This document shows, piece by piece, positions 11,101 through 23,100 of a stretch of 64,000 bases of DNA. The notes beneath the pieces are model-generated. The model worked only from the letters and a program-made list of their open reading frames with translations, had not been told where the DNA came from and ran no database searches. Positions within the stretch are counted from its first letter, which is position 1. Every line of letters begins with the position of its first letter. Position numbers and translations under genes: made by a program. The stretch is from Lonicera japonica (lineage: Eukaryota > Streptophyta > Magnoliopsida > Dipsacales > Caprifoliaceae): contig CM038466.1 of assembly GCA_021464415.1 (NCBI GenBank), positions 49,971,356 to 50,035,355 of the forward strand, written 5' to 3'.

Positions 11101-14100
11101 CAATTTCATACCCCTTCTATAAGATGATGTCCTTTTGTCTCTATCTTAACTCATATTTGAGAAAGAAAAGCTATTCTGCGAATTATATAGTCTCGTTCTT
11201 CAGCAAATGAACAGATTCTTGATACAGAAGTGTACATTTTACTGTCAGACTTTTTTTTCTTATTTTTGAAATCATTTTCTTTTTGGTGCTTTTGCAGTGA
11301 GTTTAATGATATATATGATGAGGATCATTTCACAACAACCCTCAAGGGCTATGTGAAAGTGGTCAGTCAGGTGCCTGATGAACTGATGGAAAAATATGAT
11401 TATAACATCAGCAATATGCGAAACTACCGAATCAAAGCGTGGGCCACTGCCAGTTATTACTTGGAAGAAATTTATCCTCTCTTACAAAGAAAAAAGTGAG
11501 TAATTCAATAATTTTCCTATTCAATATTAACCACTAATGACACTTGGGGTGCTAGCATCGTGGAGATAGGGTAGGTTTCCCCACCCCATCCCTAGGTTTG
11601 ATCCATGGGAACCTATTTCCCTTCCACCCCCCTTAGTGGTTGACCACCAGGTGTATTTGTGTACCGCTTGTCAAAATAAAAAATAATGTCAACAAACTAT
11701 AACATGGACTTTGAGCTATCAAGTATTCCCTTTGTCTCAAATTGATAGTTCCGTTGGCCGTTTCCATTTTGGGACATAGTCAATGCACCAGATCTCACAA
11801 TAAAAAATAAGTTGTATTATTATTAATTTATTTTTATATTTTTTTGAGAAACAGAAACAAAAACACTAAAGCGAGGCCAAAAGCCTCATGAGCCACTTTG
11901 GGAACAAGGAGTCCCGGATCTCCGCATTACAATAAAGGTCGTATAAGCTTTAGCTCAAGTGGCATTGGCCTTGGCCTCCCACTTGGGAGGTTGTGGGTTC
12001 CATTCCTCTTCCGTAAGATATGTAGGATTTCCAAAAGGCGAGACTTGGACCTTTCAAAAAGTATTCTATTATTGACCATTGATTTGGTTGACATAGAGGT
12101 GTATTTGATAGCAAGCATGGAATTATGATAGAAAATGTGAAAATTCTAGGCAATTGAATTCCATGGAAAAACAAGGTATTTGATTGTATGTATTTTCTAG
12201 GTGGAAAATATGTAATTTTTCCCATGCTATGATGATACAATTTCCGACATTTGGTGTTTGATTGCCCACTTTTCACCTAGAATTTAACCTTTTTTCCTTT
12301 GAGGTCTTTTTTACACCTTCCCTACAATTCATTTTCCTTGGGGAAGTGTAAGAATTCAAGTTCCTAGAATTATGCATCATCTACTTGTATGATGGAATTG
12401 GAATTGTCTAGATAATTAGGCAATCAAACACTACCGAAAGATGGAAAGTACATATTCTTCCGAGTTTTCTTGCGGAAAACTTTCCTAGGCATAATTATTA
12501 AGTCTATGTTCTATCTTATTATTTGGATTTATGTCATAGACTCATAGGACTTATTTATAAGTAGCTGGATTAAGATTGGATTCTTATTTGTTGTTGTCTT
12601 AATTTTGGTTTGCTATTCAAAGGCTTCATATTGTGATCAGTTAGGCAGACTTGGATTGATTTGAATAGTTTTCTCCCCTAAATTTTCTCTTCTTCCTCTC
12701 TGATTTTCTTCTTTCTCGCCCCTTTTCTCTGCTTCTTCTCTCATATTCAATTATCTCTCTACTTGTCTTGCATCACACACCTTTAGTGTTTCCTTAAAAA
12801 GTACCAACATTAAAGTGGGACACTTACTTTGAGACGGAATGAGTATTCCATTTTACTGTTATTGGGAACAGTTTTTGATTCAATGTTTCAATAAATACCA
12901 TTTGAACAACTTTAGATGTGTCACATTAGCATTCAAAAGTTTCAAGAAGAACGCTGTCTGATCCTCAAATCCTTCTTGTCTATGGATTCTTCTTGCACTT
13001 TTTCATGTTTGCTACCTTGATTCTTTTGAATGAAACTTGTTTTATTTTGTCTCCTTAATTGTATATAACACATCTACTGTTAAGCTTCCCATATGGTTTT
13101 CATTTAGGGTTTCCCCCATATTTTTTTTTTGATAAGAAACAAGATTTTATTGCAACAAAGAAAGAGAATTTTCCATCTCTCAAATAACCGTAACATGACA
13201 ATTCATTCCGTTGTTTCTTGGTCTTTGGACAATGTTTTCTCCTGAAATCTTAGCTTCTCTAGGAACTTCAATGATAGGGAATTGTCGGAATTCTTATCGT
13301 TGCTTCATCTTCTACGTGACGTCTGCCTCAACCAAAATATGTCAGACAAAAGGGTTTGGACCGCTCATCGTTCTGGGGAGTTTTCTTGTAAATCTTTCTC
13401 TGGCTTTTTATCAAGGCTGCAAGATATAGTCCCTTTCCCACAGTTTAACTTCATCTGGAAGTGTGGAGTTCCATCTAAGATAAAGGTGTTTGCTTGGCTT
13501 GCTTTATTGGGTATAGTGAATATGTGTGACTTACTCCAAAAGTGGAGACCTTATATGTGTGTGTTTCCCTCCTGGTGTGTTCTTTGTAAGAATCATGGAG
13601 AGGACATCAATCTTATTTTGCTCCATTGCAAATTCACTCAAGTTTTGTGGAGTAGATTGTTTAGCTTGTTTGGCTTAGTGGCTGTTCTTCCTCTGAAATG
13701 GGTGAGTCTATGGCTATTAAATGGTCTTTTAAGCAATCTGGAAAAAGATCGAACTGCATTTGGAGGCCTCCTGGTGATGGCAGTAGCATGGACAGTCTGG
13801 CTAGAGTGAAAAGAGTGTTTGACAATAGATATAGCTTCCTGGACGAAGTGTGGAATCATTGTATTTTCCTAGTTGGGCTATGGGCTAGAGCCTTAAATAT
13901 TTTTAACTCTGTTGATTGTTTCTTGTTTGGCCTAGGGTTTCCCCCATTTAGCTTTTCCACATTTCCTTATTGCCCATTTGGTTGCGGAAATAGCCTAATT
14001 TTAAAATTAGTTTACTTTCTATTAGTGAATTGTATATTTGTGCATTTTTGAACAATTCGATTTTAATTCATGGAGTGTTTTCATGATTTGAATGAGAATT

Positions 14101-17100
14101 TCGAAATATTTTTTTTTGATAGGAAACAAATAATTTTATTCCAAAAACAAGGAAAGTCATTACAAAGATCGCTATGATTCAGAGGATGAGGCATCCTCTG
14201 GAAATCAAAATTGAAAAATCTAGAATAAGAACAAAACACCCTGCTAATTAAACAAAGTACTATCCCAGGCAACTATCACAATCTAAACAAAATAATTATT
14301 GGTATGTGCTGTTGAAAATATTTGAAGCCTTTGCCCGTAACCCCATGAGAAACCGAGCATGACACCATAACTCCTCTGTTCTACTCCATCTATCTTCGAA
14401 CACTCTTCTATTCCTTTAAAGCCGTACTAGCCAAGCTACAGCCATCATAAAAAATCTCCACAACACTTTAATTTTCTTGCCATGCTGCTTAAATCTCCAT
14501 TTTATGACAGTGAAGTCTGCCCATCTAGACAGGACAGCCCCTATTACTCTGAACAGAACCCATAATTTAACCCGCATATGCTTAACAAACTCACAATGCA
14601 ACAGAATGTGATCCACAGATTCTCCCATCTTCTTGCACATTATACACAACGAAGGGGATAACGCCATATAAGGTCTCCTAGATTGAAGCACATCATACGT
14701 ATTCAATTTCCCCAAGGAAGCAAGCCACCCAAAAACTTTGATTTTATTGGGGGTACCACCTTTCCAAATGATCTCTGCATGGGGGGTGTAGTCAAAGAGA
14801 AATATTAGAAAGAAAACATGTTATAAATTCCTCTATATTATTTAAAATTTTGTCTAGATGCATCAACATGAAGAGTAGACACTAGTTCTCCTCCAAGGAT
14901 AGAGTTTGAATGAATTCCCTTAGTTCTAGAATTAGGTAATTTCAAGTGTTACTTGAAATTATTTAATTTGCATTTTCATGAATCATCTTCGATTCTTCGA
15001 CTATCATATATGACACTTCCCTTTTTTTGTTTCACAATTAAACACAAGGAAAATTTGTAAATTGAGTAAATTATAAATTATTATAAATTGTCTTATTCAC
15101 AATTTTAGTGACAACCAAACAGACATCCTCATCTTCTACCTTTTAAACCTTCATTCCAAATGACTTTCACTGCTTAAATTATCTTTATTTCAGTTACCTT
15201 AGTTTAGCCAGATTGGACATGTTCTCTGTTTGTGGACTTAGTATGAAGATGATCATATGCATTAGATATGCTTGTGCTTTTAGCCTCTTATGTTGAACAC
15301 TTAATGCTGAATTTGAAGGGCCTGTTTGATTGCAAAGTTGGAAAATGATTGGAAAACAATTAATTTTTATGAGAAATTGGAAAAAGAGATGAGTGATTTG
15401 GTGAGATGTTCTCCTTCTTTTCCTAATTTTTTATGGAAAATTTCTTTACCCACAGCCATAAAATTGGATTCGATGGAAAACCAGTAAACTAATAGAACAT
15501 CTCATCAAATCTTCCATCTCATTTTCCAATTTCTCTTAAAAACTAATTGTTTTCTCAATCATTTTCCAACTTTGCTAACAAATGTACCTAAATTTCACTG
15601 CCTAGTTCTTAAGCATTCATGTTTATCAAATTTTGGTTTGAAGTGTTGGAGCAATCCAACTCCTTTACACATAATTGTACAGTTGTACTGACAACGTTGT
15701 CACAAAATTCATTGAAATGAATGTGTCATGTGTAGCTACGAGACTACGACCGTGATGTTAGCTCAACTACCTTAAATTTTTTTTTTTTTTTTATATCAAC
15801 TACCCAATTAGATCAGACGTAATTACCGTAGATTATTATGATAATGTTCTTTTTCCACTTTATTTCCATATTCTCCATCTTTTTAGTATTAGAATTTTGT
15901 AATAGGTATTTGAGGAGATATTTTTTGGTTTTACCTGACTGGTTACATGTTATATTATTCAGAGTTATCCGCCTTGCTCCCTTCGCTAATAGATTGGCAA
16001 TGAATCTTCCACCTAAGATTCAGTTTTTGAGATGCCTGGCCAATTATAAAGCATTGAGATTTGCTTTTCCCATCTCAACACTTGCAAAGAAATTAATCAA
16101 CCGAATGATTAAAAGTAGCTCAAGTTCCGGTGGGAAATTCGTTTCCATTCACCTTAGGTTTGAGGAGGTACAATTGCTTACTTTTAGGATCTGTTTGATA
16201 AAAGCTGGAAAATGATTGAAAACACTACTAACTTTTATAAGAAGTTGGAAGGAGATGAGCGATCTGGTGGATAGTTCTCCATCTTTCTCCTCTTTTTCAT
16301 GGAAAATTTTCTTACCCATCCCCCAAGATTTGGATTCCATGGGAATCCCGAAAAAGTAATAGAACATCCCACCAAATCACTTATCTCTTTTCCAACTTCT
16401 CATAAAAAGTTAGTAGTGCTTTCAATCATTTTCCCACTTTTTATCAAATCCATCCCTTATTATTTTTCCAAGGGAAACTATAATCTTACAACTTTTGTTG
16501 ATTATTATCTCATCTTAAACATTTAAACGGTCCAATGATGTAGCAATTTGTGTAGGACATGATGGCCTTTTCGTGTTGTGTGTATGATGGAGGAGTGGCT
16601 GAAAGAATTGAAATGGAGTCAATACGCGAAAAGGGGTGGGGGGACAAGTTTAAGCGTAAAGGTCGTGTAGATGCACCTGGTCTCAACCGAATGAATGGGA
16701 GGTGCCCTTTGACCCCTTTGGAGGTTAGTTTTTGGTACTCTAAGACCTTGACTATTTCTTCTTGTTTGCATTTTTGACAAAATGAAATCTTTGATTTCAG
16801 TTTGTTTGGGAATTGTATTTATATGTGCATATCTTGGGTTGCATTTGTAGTTATGCATCCCTTTCTGTGATTGTACTGTAGTTCAAGGTTTTGTTTGGTT
16901 CTTTCATGGAATCCTAAATTCGTTCAAGACCCCAACATTTGGCTGGAGTTTTGCAAATGAATCCAGTATTCCTAGGAAAGGAGAATTCCTTTCATCTATT
17001 CCCATATCCAATGGGGGGGAAAGCTATTGAGAATCCTTCCCTAATTTTTGTTTTTACCAAATTACTCCTATTTTTAACTGTTAGTCATAATATCTCTTCA

Positions 17101-20100
17101 TGATATCAGCCATGGAAATCATTTCCCATGATTTCAGCTCCATAAGATTAGTTGCAAATATTCTTTCCATGATCTCAGTTCCATGAGATTTGCTACATAT
17201 AATCTTATTAATTCTGTGCACATAATTATATTGATTCTGTACTAATTTAATTGCTGTATAAATACCTTACAATAGTCTAATACAAATCATCCTTTTCTCC
17301 TTCCTTTCATGGTATCAGAGGTTCTAGCGAACTAACTCTGGATTCCAGCACAATTCCCTTTTCTTTCTTCTCCTAGCATCTTCTTTTGCCCAGTTATAGA
17401 CCAGATCTCTAGACTCTGTTCATATCTCTAGACTCTGTTCATATCTCTTACCATCTTCTTGTACAAATCTGTCTCATGGCGCCAAACACCACCATTTCTA
17501 CCTTAAACCAAAATGCTCCAACAATCCCTGGCACGACCTCTTGCACATCGGGGTTGCATGTTTCTCTTTCTGGCCCAAATGTATCTCACTTCCTCAAATT
17601 GAAAGGAAGGATAAAAGGATGATTTGTATTAAACTATTGTAAGGTATTTATACAGCAATTAAATTAGTACATAATCAATATAATTATGTACACATAATTA
17701 ATAAGATTATATGTAGCAGATCTTATGGAATTGAAATCATGGAAATAATATTTGCAACTGATCTTATGGAGCTGAAATCATGGGAAATGATTTCCATGGC
17801 TGATATCATGAAGAAATATTATGACTAACACTCCCTCCGCAAACTTGTTGGTTGAGGACGGACAAGTTTGGATCGTAACAATAGGAACCGCTGCTTATGG
17901 AGACCCTTGGTTAGAATAGCTGTTGTTTGATCAATAGAGGGAGTAAATTGTACCTGCTAACTTCCCAAAGCAACCCGCTCACATACAAAGTGATAATCAA
18001 GCTCAATATGTTTGGTTCGAGCGTGGAAGACGGGATTGGCTGCCATATAGGTGGTACTGAGATTGTCACAATAAAGAGTGATAGGGCCTTGTATAGTCTG
18101 GTGAAGTTCACGAAGGAGATGAGCAATCCAAACAGATAGCACATGCAAAGGCGAGGGACCTATACTCAGCTTTAGCACTGGACCGCGAGACAGCTGGTTG
18201 CTTTTTCGCACTCCATGATATAAGGTGTGGACCTAGGAAAATAAGATAACCAGATGTGGAGCGTCGACTATCAGGACACCTAGCCCAATCAGCATCAGAG
18301 AAGGCACTTAGACGATAAGGAGCAGACGCTAGTCTAAAATTAAGGCCAAACTCAAGTGAACCTTTAAGGTAACGTAGAATGCATTTAACAGCAAGCATAC
18401 GAGAGGTACGCGGAGTATTCATGAACTGTGCTATATGTTGAACAACATATGAAATATCGGGACGGGTGAGGGTTAAGTATTGCAAAGAACCAACCAAGTG
18501 ACGGTATTCAGTCACATCAGGCAACAAATCACCATCAGAGGTTGATAATTGAGACTTCGCTGCAATAGGAGTGGAGCAAGGTTTGCGTTCAAGCATTTTG
18601 CTCCATTTGAGAAGATCCATAACATACTTTGTTTGAGAGAGATGTAAGCCAGGCCGTAGGAAGTGACCTCAATACCAAAGAAGTATTGCAAATTACCCAA
18701 ATCCTTAATCCCAAATTCGTTACTAAGGACAGAGGTGAATGAGGCTAATCGTGAAAAATTATTCCCCGTAAGAATGATATCATCAACAGAACCATGAGTT
18801 ATGCATCATGGCGGTAGACAAATAAAGAGTGGTCCGCCTTACTTTGAACAAATCCATACCGGATAATAAAAAAGCTAAAGCGATTGAACCAGGCTCGGGG
18901 AGCTTGCTTAAGTCCATAAATTGCCTTGTGAAGACAGCAAACATAAGTGGGTTTTTGAGGATCGACAAAGCCAGGGGGTTGAGACATGTACACTTCTTCT
19001 TTAAGAAAACCATGCAAGAAAGCATTTTTTACGTCAAGTTGATGCAAAGCCCACCCATTATTAACAGCAATGCTAAGTACTATTCGAATAGTGGTTGGTT
19101 TGACAACAGGACTGAAAGTCTCATCATAGTCGAGTCCAGGTTGTTGGTGGAAACCTTTGGCAACTAATCGTGCTTTATAATGCTCAATGCTGCCATCAAA
19201 CTTGCGCTTAATTTTGAACACCCATTTGCAGCCAGCAACATTTTAAGAATCAGTAGCCAGAACAAGGGACCAAGTTTGATTCTTAAGAAGTGTGTTAAAT
19301 TCCTTGGTCATAGCTTGGCGCCATTCCGGATGGCGGGCAGCCTGTGTATAACATGTGGGTTCTAACGAGGGCGAAGCAAGCTCTGCAACTAAGGCTTTAG
19401 GCACGGGATACTGCACAGTACCATTAGTATGAACAAGAGGACGGTGGCTTCCATCACGCAGTCTGGTTGTCATAGAATGACAAGGAGGAAATTCAGAGGA
19501 AACCACCATACTTGGGGGTTCAGATGGACATCTGATGTAGGTAAGGTAGTGGTTGGCTCAGTTGATGATTCATGGCTTCATGGAGTGGAGCAACTGGATG
19601 TTGTTGAGCCTGAGATGGAGGGGAACGTTGATACGTCTGGCGGAATAAATGAGCCGGCCGGTCAGGTTGAATATAGTTAATTGGAGGAGAAACTTGTTGT
19701 GTTGGTGAAGTAATAGCAGGAACAAACTCCAGCTCAACATATTCAGAAGGTATTGATGTGGATGACTGCTTGTGACGATGAGAGAAAGGGAAATGAAGCT
19801 CATTTTTTTTTGATAGGAAACAAAAATTTTATTCCAAAAACAAGGAAAGACATTACAAAGATTGCCAAGATTCAGAGGATGAGGCATCCTCTGGAAATCA
19901 AAATTGAAAAAACTAGAATGAGAACAAAACACCCTGCTAACTAAACAAAGAACTATCCCAGGCAACTATTACAATCTAAATAGAATAAGTATTGTTCTGT
20001 GCTATCGAAAATATTTGAAGCTTTTGCCCATAAACCCACGAGAAATTGAGCATGACACCATAACTCTTATGATCTATTCCATCTATCTTCGAACACTCTT

Positions 20101-23100
20101 CTATTCCTTTCAAGCTATACTAGCCAAGCTACATCTATCATAAAAAATCTCCGCAACATGTTAATTTTCTTGCCATGCTGCCTAAATCTCCATTTTATGA
20201 CAATGAATTTTGCCCATCTAGACATGACAACCCTTATTACTCCGAATATAACCTATAATTTAACCCAAATATGCTTAACAAACTCACAATGCAACAAAAT
20301 GTGATCCACAGATTCTCCCTTCTTCTTACACATTATACACCATGATGGGGATAATGCCATGTAAGGTCTCCTAGATTGAAGCACATCAAATGTATTCAAT
20401 TTTCCTAAAGAAGCCAACCACGCAAAAACTTTGATTTTATTAGGGGTACAGCCTTTCCAGATGACCTCTGCATGGGGGGGATGTAGACAAAGAGAATGAA
20501 CAAAGAATTTCAAAGTACGATTTACAAAAGAACTCTCCCGACTCGTGCCCAACCCAAACCCTTGTATTTGGAGAATACCGGTTATATTCTACACTATCAA
20601 TTGTATTCAGAAGGGTCACAAACTCATCACAATCCCTATCATTAAAGTGTCTAGAAAATTTTAAGTTCCATGAATGGTTGTAATCTGACGACCACACAAG
20701 AATCGATAGAATTTTGGCATTACGATTATTGGACAATCGGTAAAGACGGGGAAATGACTCTTTTAACGGATGATACCCACCCAACTATCTTCCCAGAAAC
20801 GGGTTCTATCTCCTTTCCCAACCTTAATCTTAGTATTAACCATGAAAGTATTCCATCCTTTTGCTATAGATTTCCAAGGAGATCGAAGAGAAGCATTAAA
20901 ATCAATATTCGCATCCCAACCATTAGGGTGAAGGCCAAATTTACTCACAATGTTGGAATGCCAAAAATTGTCACGTTCCATGGGAAACCTCCACAACCAT
21001 TTACCAAGCAAGGCGATGTTCCTTTTGAGTTAAGTTTCCTATCCCGACTCTCCGAATTTTTTTTTGGTTTGAAAAAAGCTTTCATTAGAGACACCAAGTC
21101 AAAGGCAAGAGGAAAAGCTTCCACCTCTCAGGCTCCATGTCCTATTGATCATGATGAATATCAATGGAAAGTCTACCTTGATGATGAGGAAAAGAGAAAG
21201 AATGCTGCTTCAGCTTCTGCAAAAAATAATTCTGTTGTGCAGAATGCAGAAGCAGAATTAACAGTTGTTACTGCAAACTAGTTAACTTAACGTTCAGTTC
21301 TCTACAGATCTCTATTTGCCAATTCTGTTTGCTTCAAGTTAGTTTTTCTACTTGCAAGCAGGTGTAGCAGTTTTGCCATTTCCTGTGCACAGGCAGCAGG
21401 AATTTTGCAATTTCTTTTCCTGCTTTGTTGACAGCCAATCTTTTTGTCTTTTTTTTATGGCCTGATTTTAGTTTTTTTGTTGGCCAAACTGTTATGGCCT
21501 TTATTGCCCAATTTGAATTTGATTTGTGGACTTTAGTGCTTAGGTTTTTAGTCCATGTTCCAATTTCCTTTTGCTTGCAACAATTGCATTTCTTTGTGTT
21601 TTGGTCTTGGGGATGGCCTTTTGTATCCCCCTCTTTTTGTATCTTTTTGGTTATTTATGCTATCACTCTAATGCCCTTCATTGGGCGAAGAGGACTTTAT
21701 TAAAAAAAAAGTGGGCATACTACTAAGAACTGATCGAATTAAAATCAACCTACCCCCTCTAGAAAGGAAGCTTTTATGCCAATCTTGGAGTCTCTTAGCA
21801 ACTCTCTCAATGACCGGCTCCTAAAAAGAATAGGAACTAGGGTTACCACCTAGTGGTAGCCCTAGATAATTCATAGGCCATGACCCTCTATTGCACCCCA
21901 ACTTATTCACAATTTCATCTAGCCTATCAATCTCCATATTAATCCCCACTACCATGCTCTTCCCCATATTGATTTTTAGACTCGAGATTAGAGAGAACAA
22001 ATTTAAAACCCCAACTAAATTATCAACACTCTCATCCTTATTCGATGCAAAGAAAATGCTATCATCTGTAAACTGTAAATGTGAAACTCTAACTTTTTCC
22101 CTCCCTATCACAAAACCTTCAATCACTTCTTTGTCACACGCTCTCCTCATCAACCTACTCAGCGTATCTGCTACCAAAATGAATAAAAAGGGGGACGACG
22201 GGTCTCCTTGACGAATACCTCTACAAGCTCCAAAATGTATCTTCCTTCCCTCACTGCAAGTCTTGTTCTCTTGGTCTCCCGTTAATAAATACCGAGAAAT
22301 TAACCGAAGACAAACATCCTCTAATCCATGACCTCCATCTAGCCCCAAATCCTTTTTTTCCCAAAATAAAGTCTAGAAACTCCCAACTCACATGGTCATA
22401 AGCCTTTTCAAAGTCAACTTTCACCACAATACCTTCTTTCTTTTTAGATCGATACTCTTCCACCGCTTCATTTGCTACTAGAACCATGTCCAAAATTTGC
22501 TTACCATGCACAAATGCCCCCTGTGATGAATCAATTGTCTCCCCCAAAACTTCTTTTAATCTCAACGAGAGAACTTTGGCCAAAATTTTGTACAATGATG
22601 TTACTAAGCTAATTGGTCCAAAGTCTTTAACGGAGTTCGAGTTCAATTTTTTCGGAATCAAGCAAATATATGTCGCATTTGTTTACCCGTTCACCACCCC
22701 TTTCTCAAAAAATTCATTAAACACCTTCATTATGTCTTCCTTAATTATCTTCCACCCATCTTGTAAGGCTGCCATGGTAAAACCATTTGGGCCCGGGGCC
22801 TTATAACCCTCACATTGGAACAATACTCTTTTGATCTCATTCTCCTCGAACGGTTCTCTAGCCTTTCTCTACTCTCTATAATAATTTCAGCCCACTCCAA
22901 GCCCTTAACTCCAAACTCCACTTCTCTCTCTTGATTGTACAGCTCCTCAAAAAAAGATGTAATCTTCTCCACGATGTCCTCTTTCGAGGATAACACCTCA
23001 CCATTTGTGTTTTCAATTTTATTGATCAATTTATTAACTTTTCTCCCATTAGCAATTCTATGGAACAACTTAGAAATGTTGTCCAACCCAATGACTCCTT

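Larger units (their letters stand above)
6088..11158. repeat. 5-kb imperfect palindrome (inverted segmental duplication) in intron 4
   Basis: The left arm (about 6088-8440) matches the reverse complement of the right arm (about 9606-11158). Collinear blocks are intron DNA (6088-6205 / 11039-11158), a MULE-like element (6206-6763 / 10471-11038) and the gypsy 3' region with the start of an LBD gene (7644-8440 / 9606-10430). The left arm also carries a full LTR (6919-7651) and the MULE terminus that the right arm lacks. The centre (8441-9605) is single-copy apart from a 136-bp LTR piece. The outer ends show no target duplication, so this is a rearrangement rather than one transposon. Confidence 0.85.
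11724..12845. repeat. Stowaway-like MITE split by later insertions
   Basis: TATTCCCTTTGTCTCAAATT at 11724 and the inverted partner CTTTGAGACGGAATGAGTATT near 12828 look like the two ends of one Stowaway-type element. A LINE tail (about 11835-11930), a SINE-like unit and a Tourist-like MITE lie between them. Confidence 0.35.

Noticed and set aside
6077..11168. The palindrome as one transposon with long terminal inverted repeats
   Set aside because: The 9-10 bp outside the arms do not match, and the arms contain intron sequence and truncated known elements.
19429..19680. Plus-strand frames opposite the copia and LINE coding regions
   Set aside because: Antisense shadows of pol; no independent motif.
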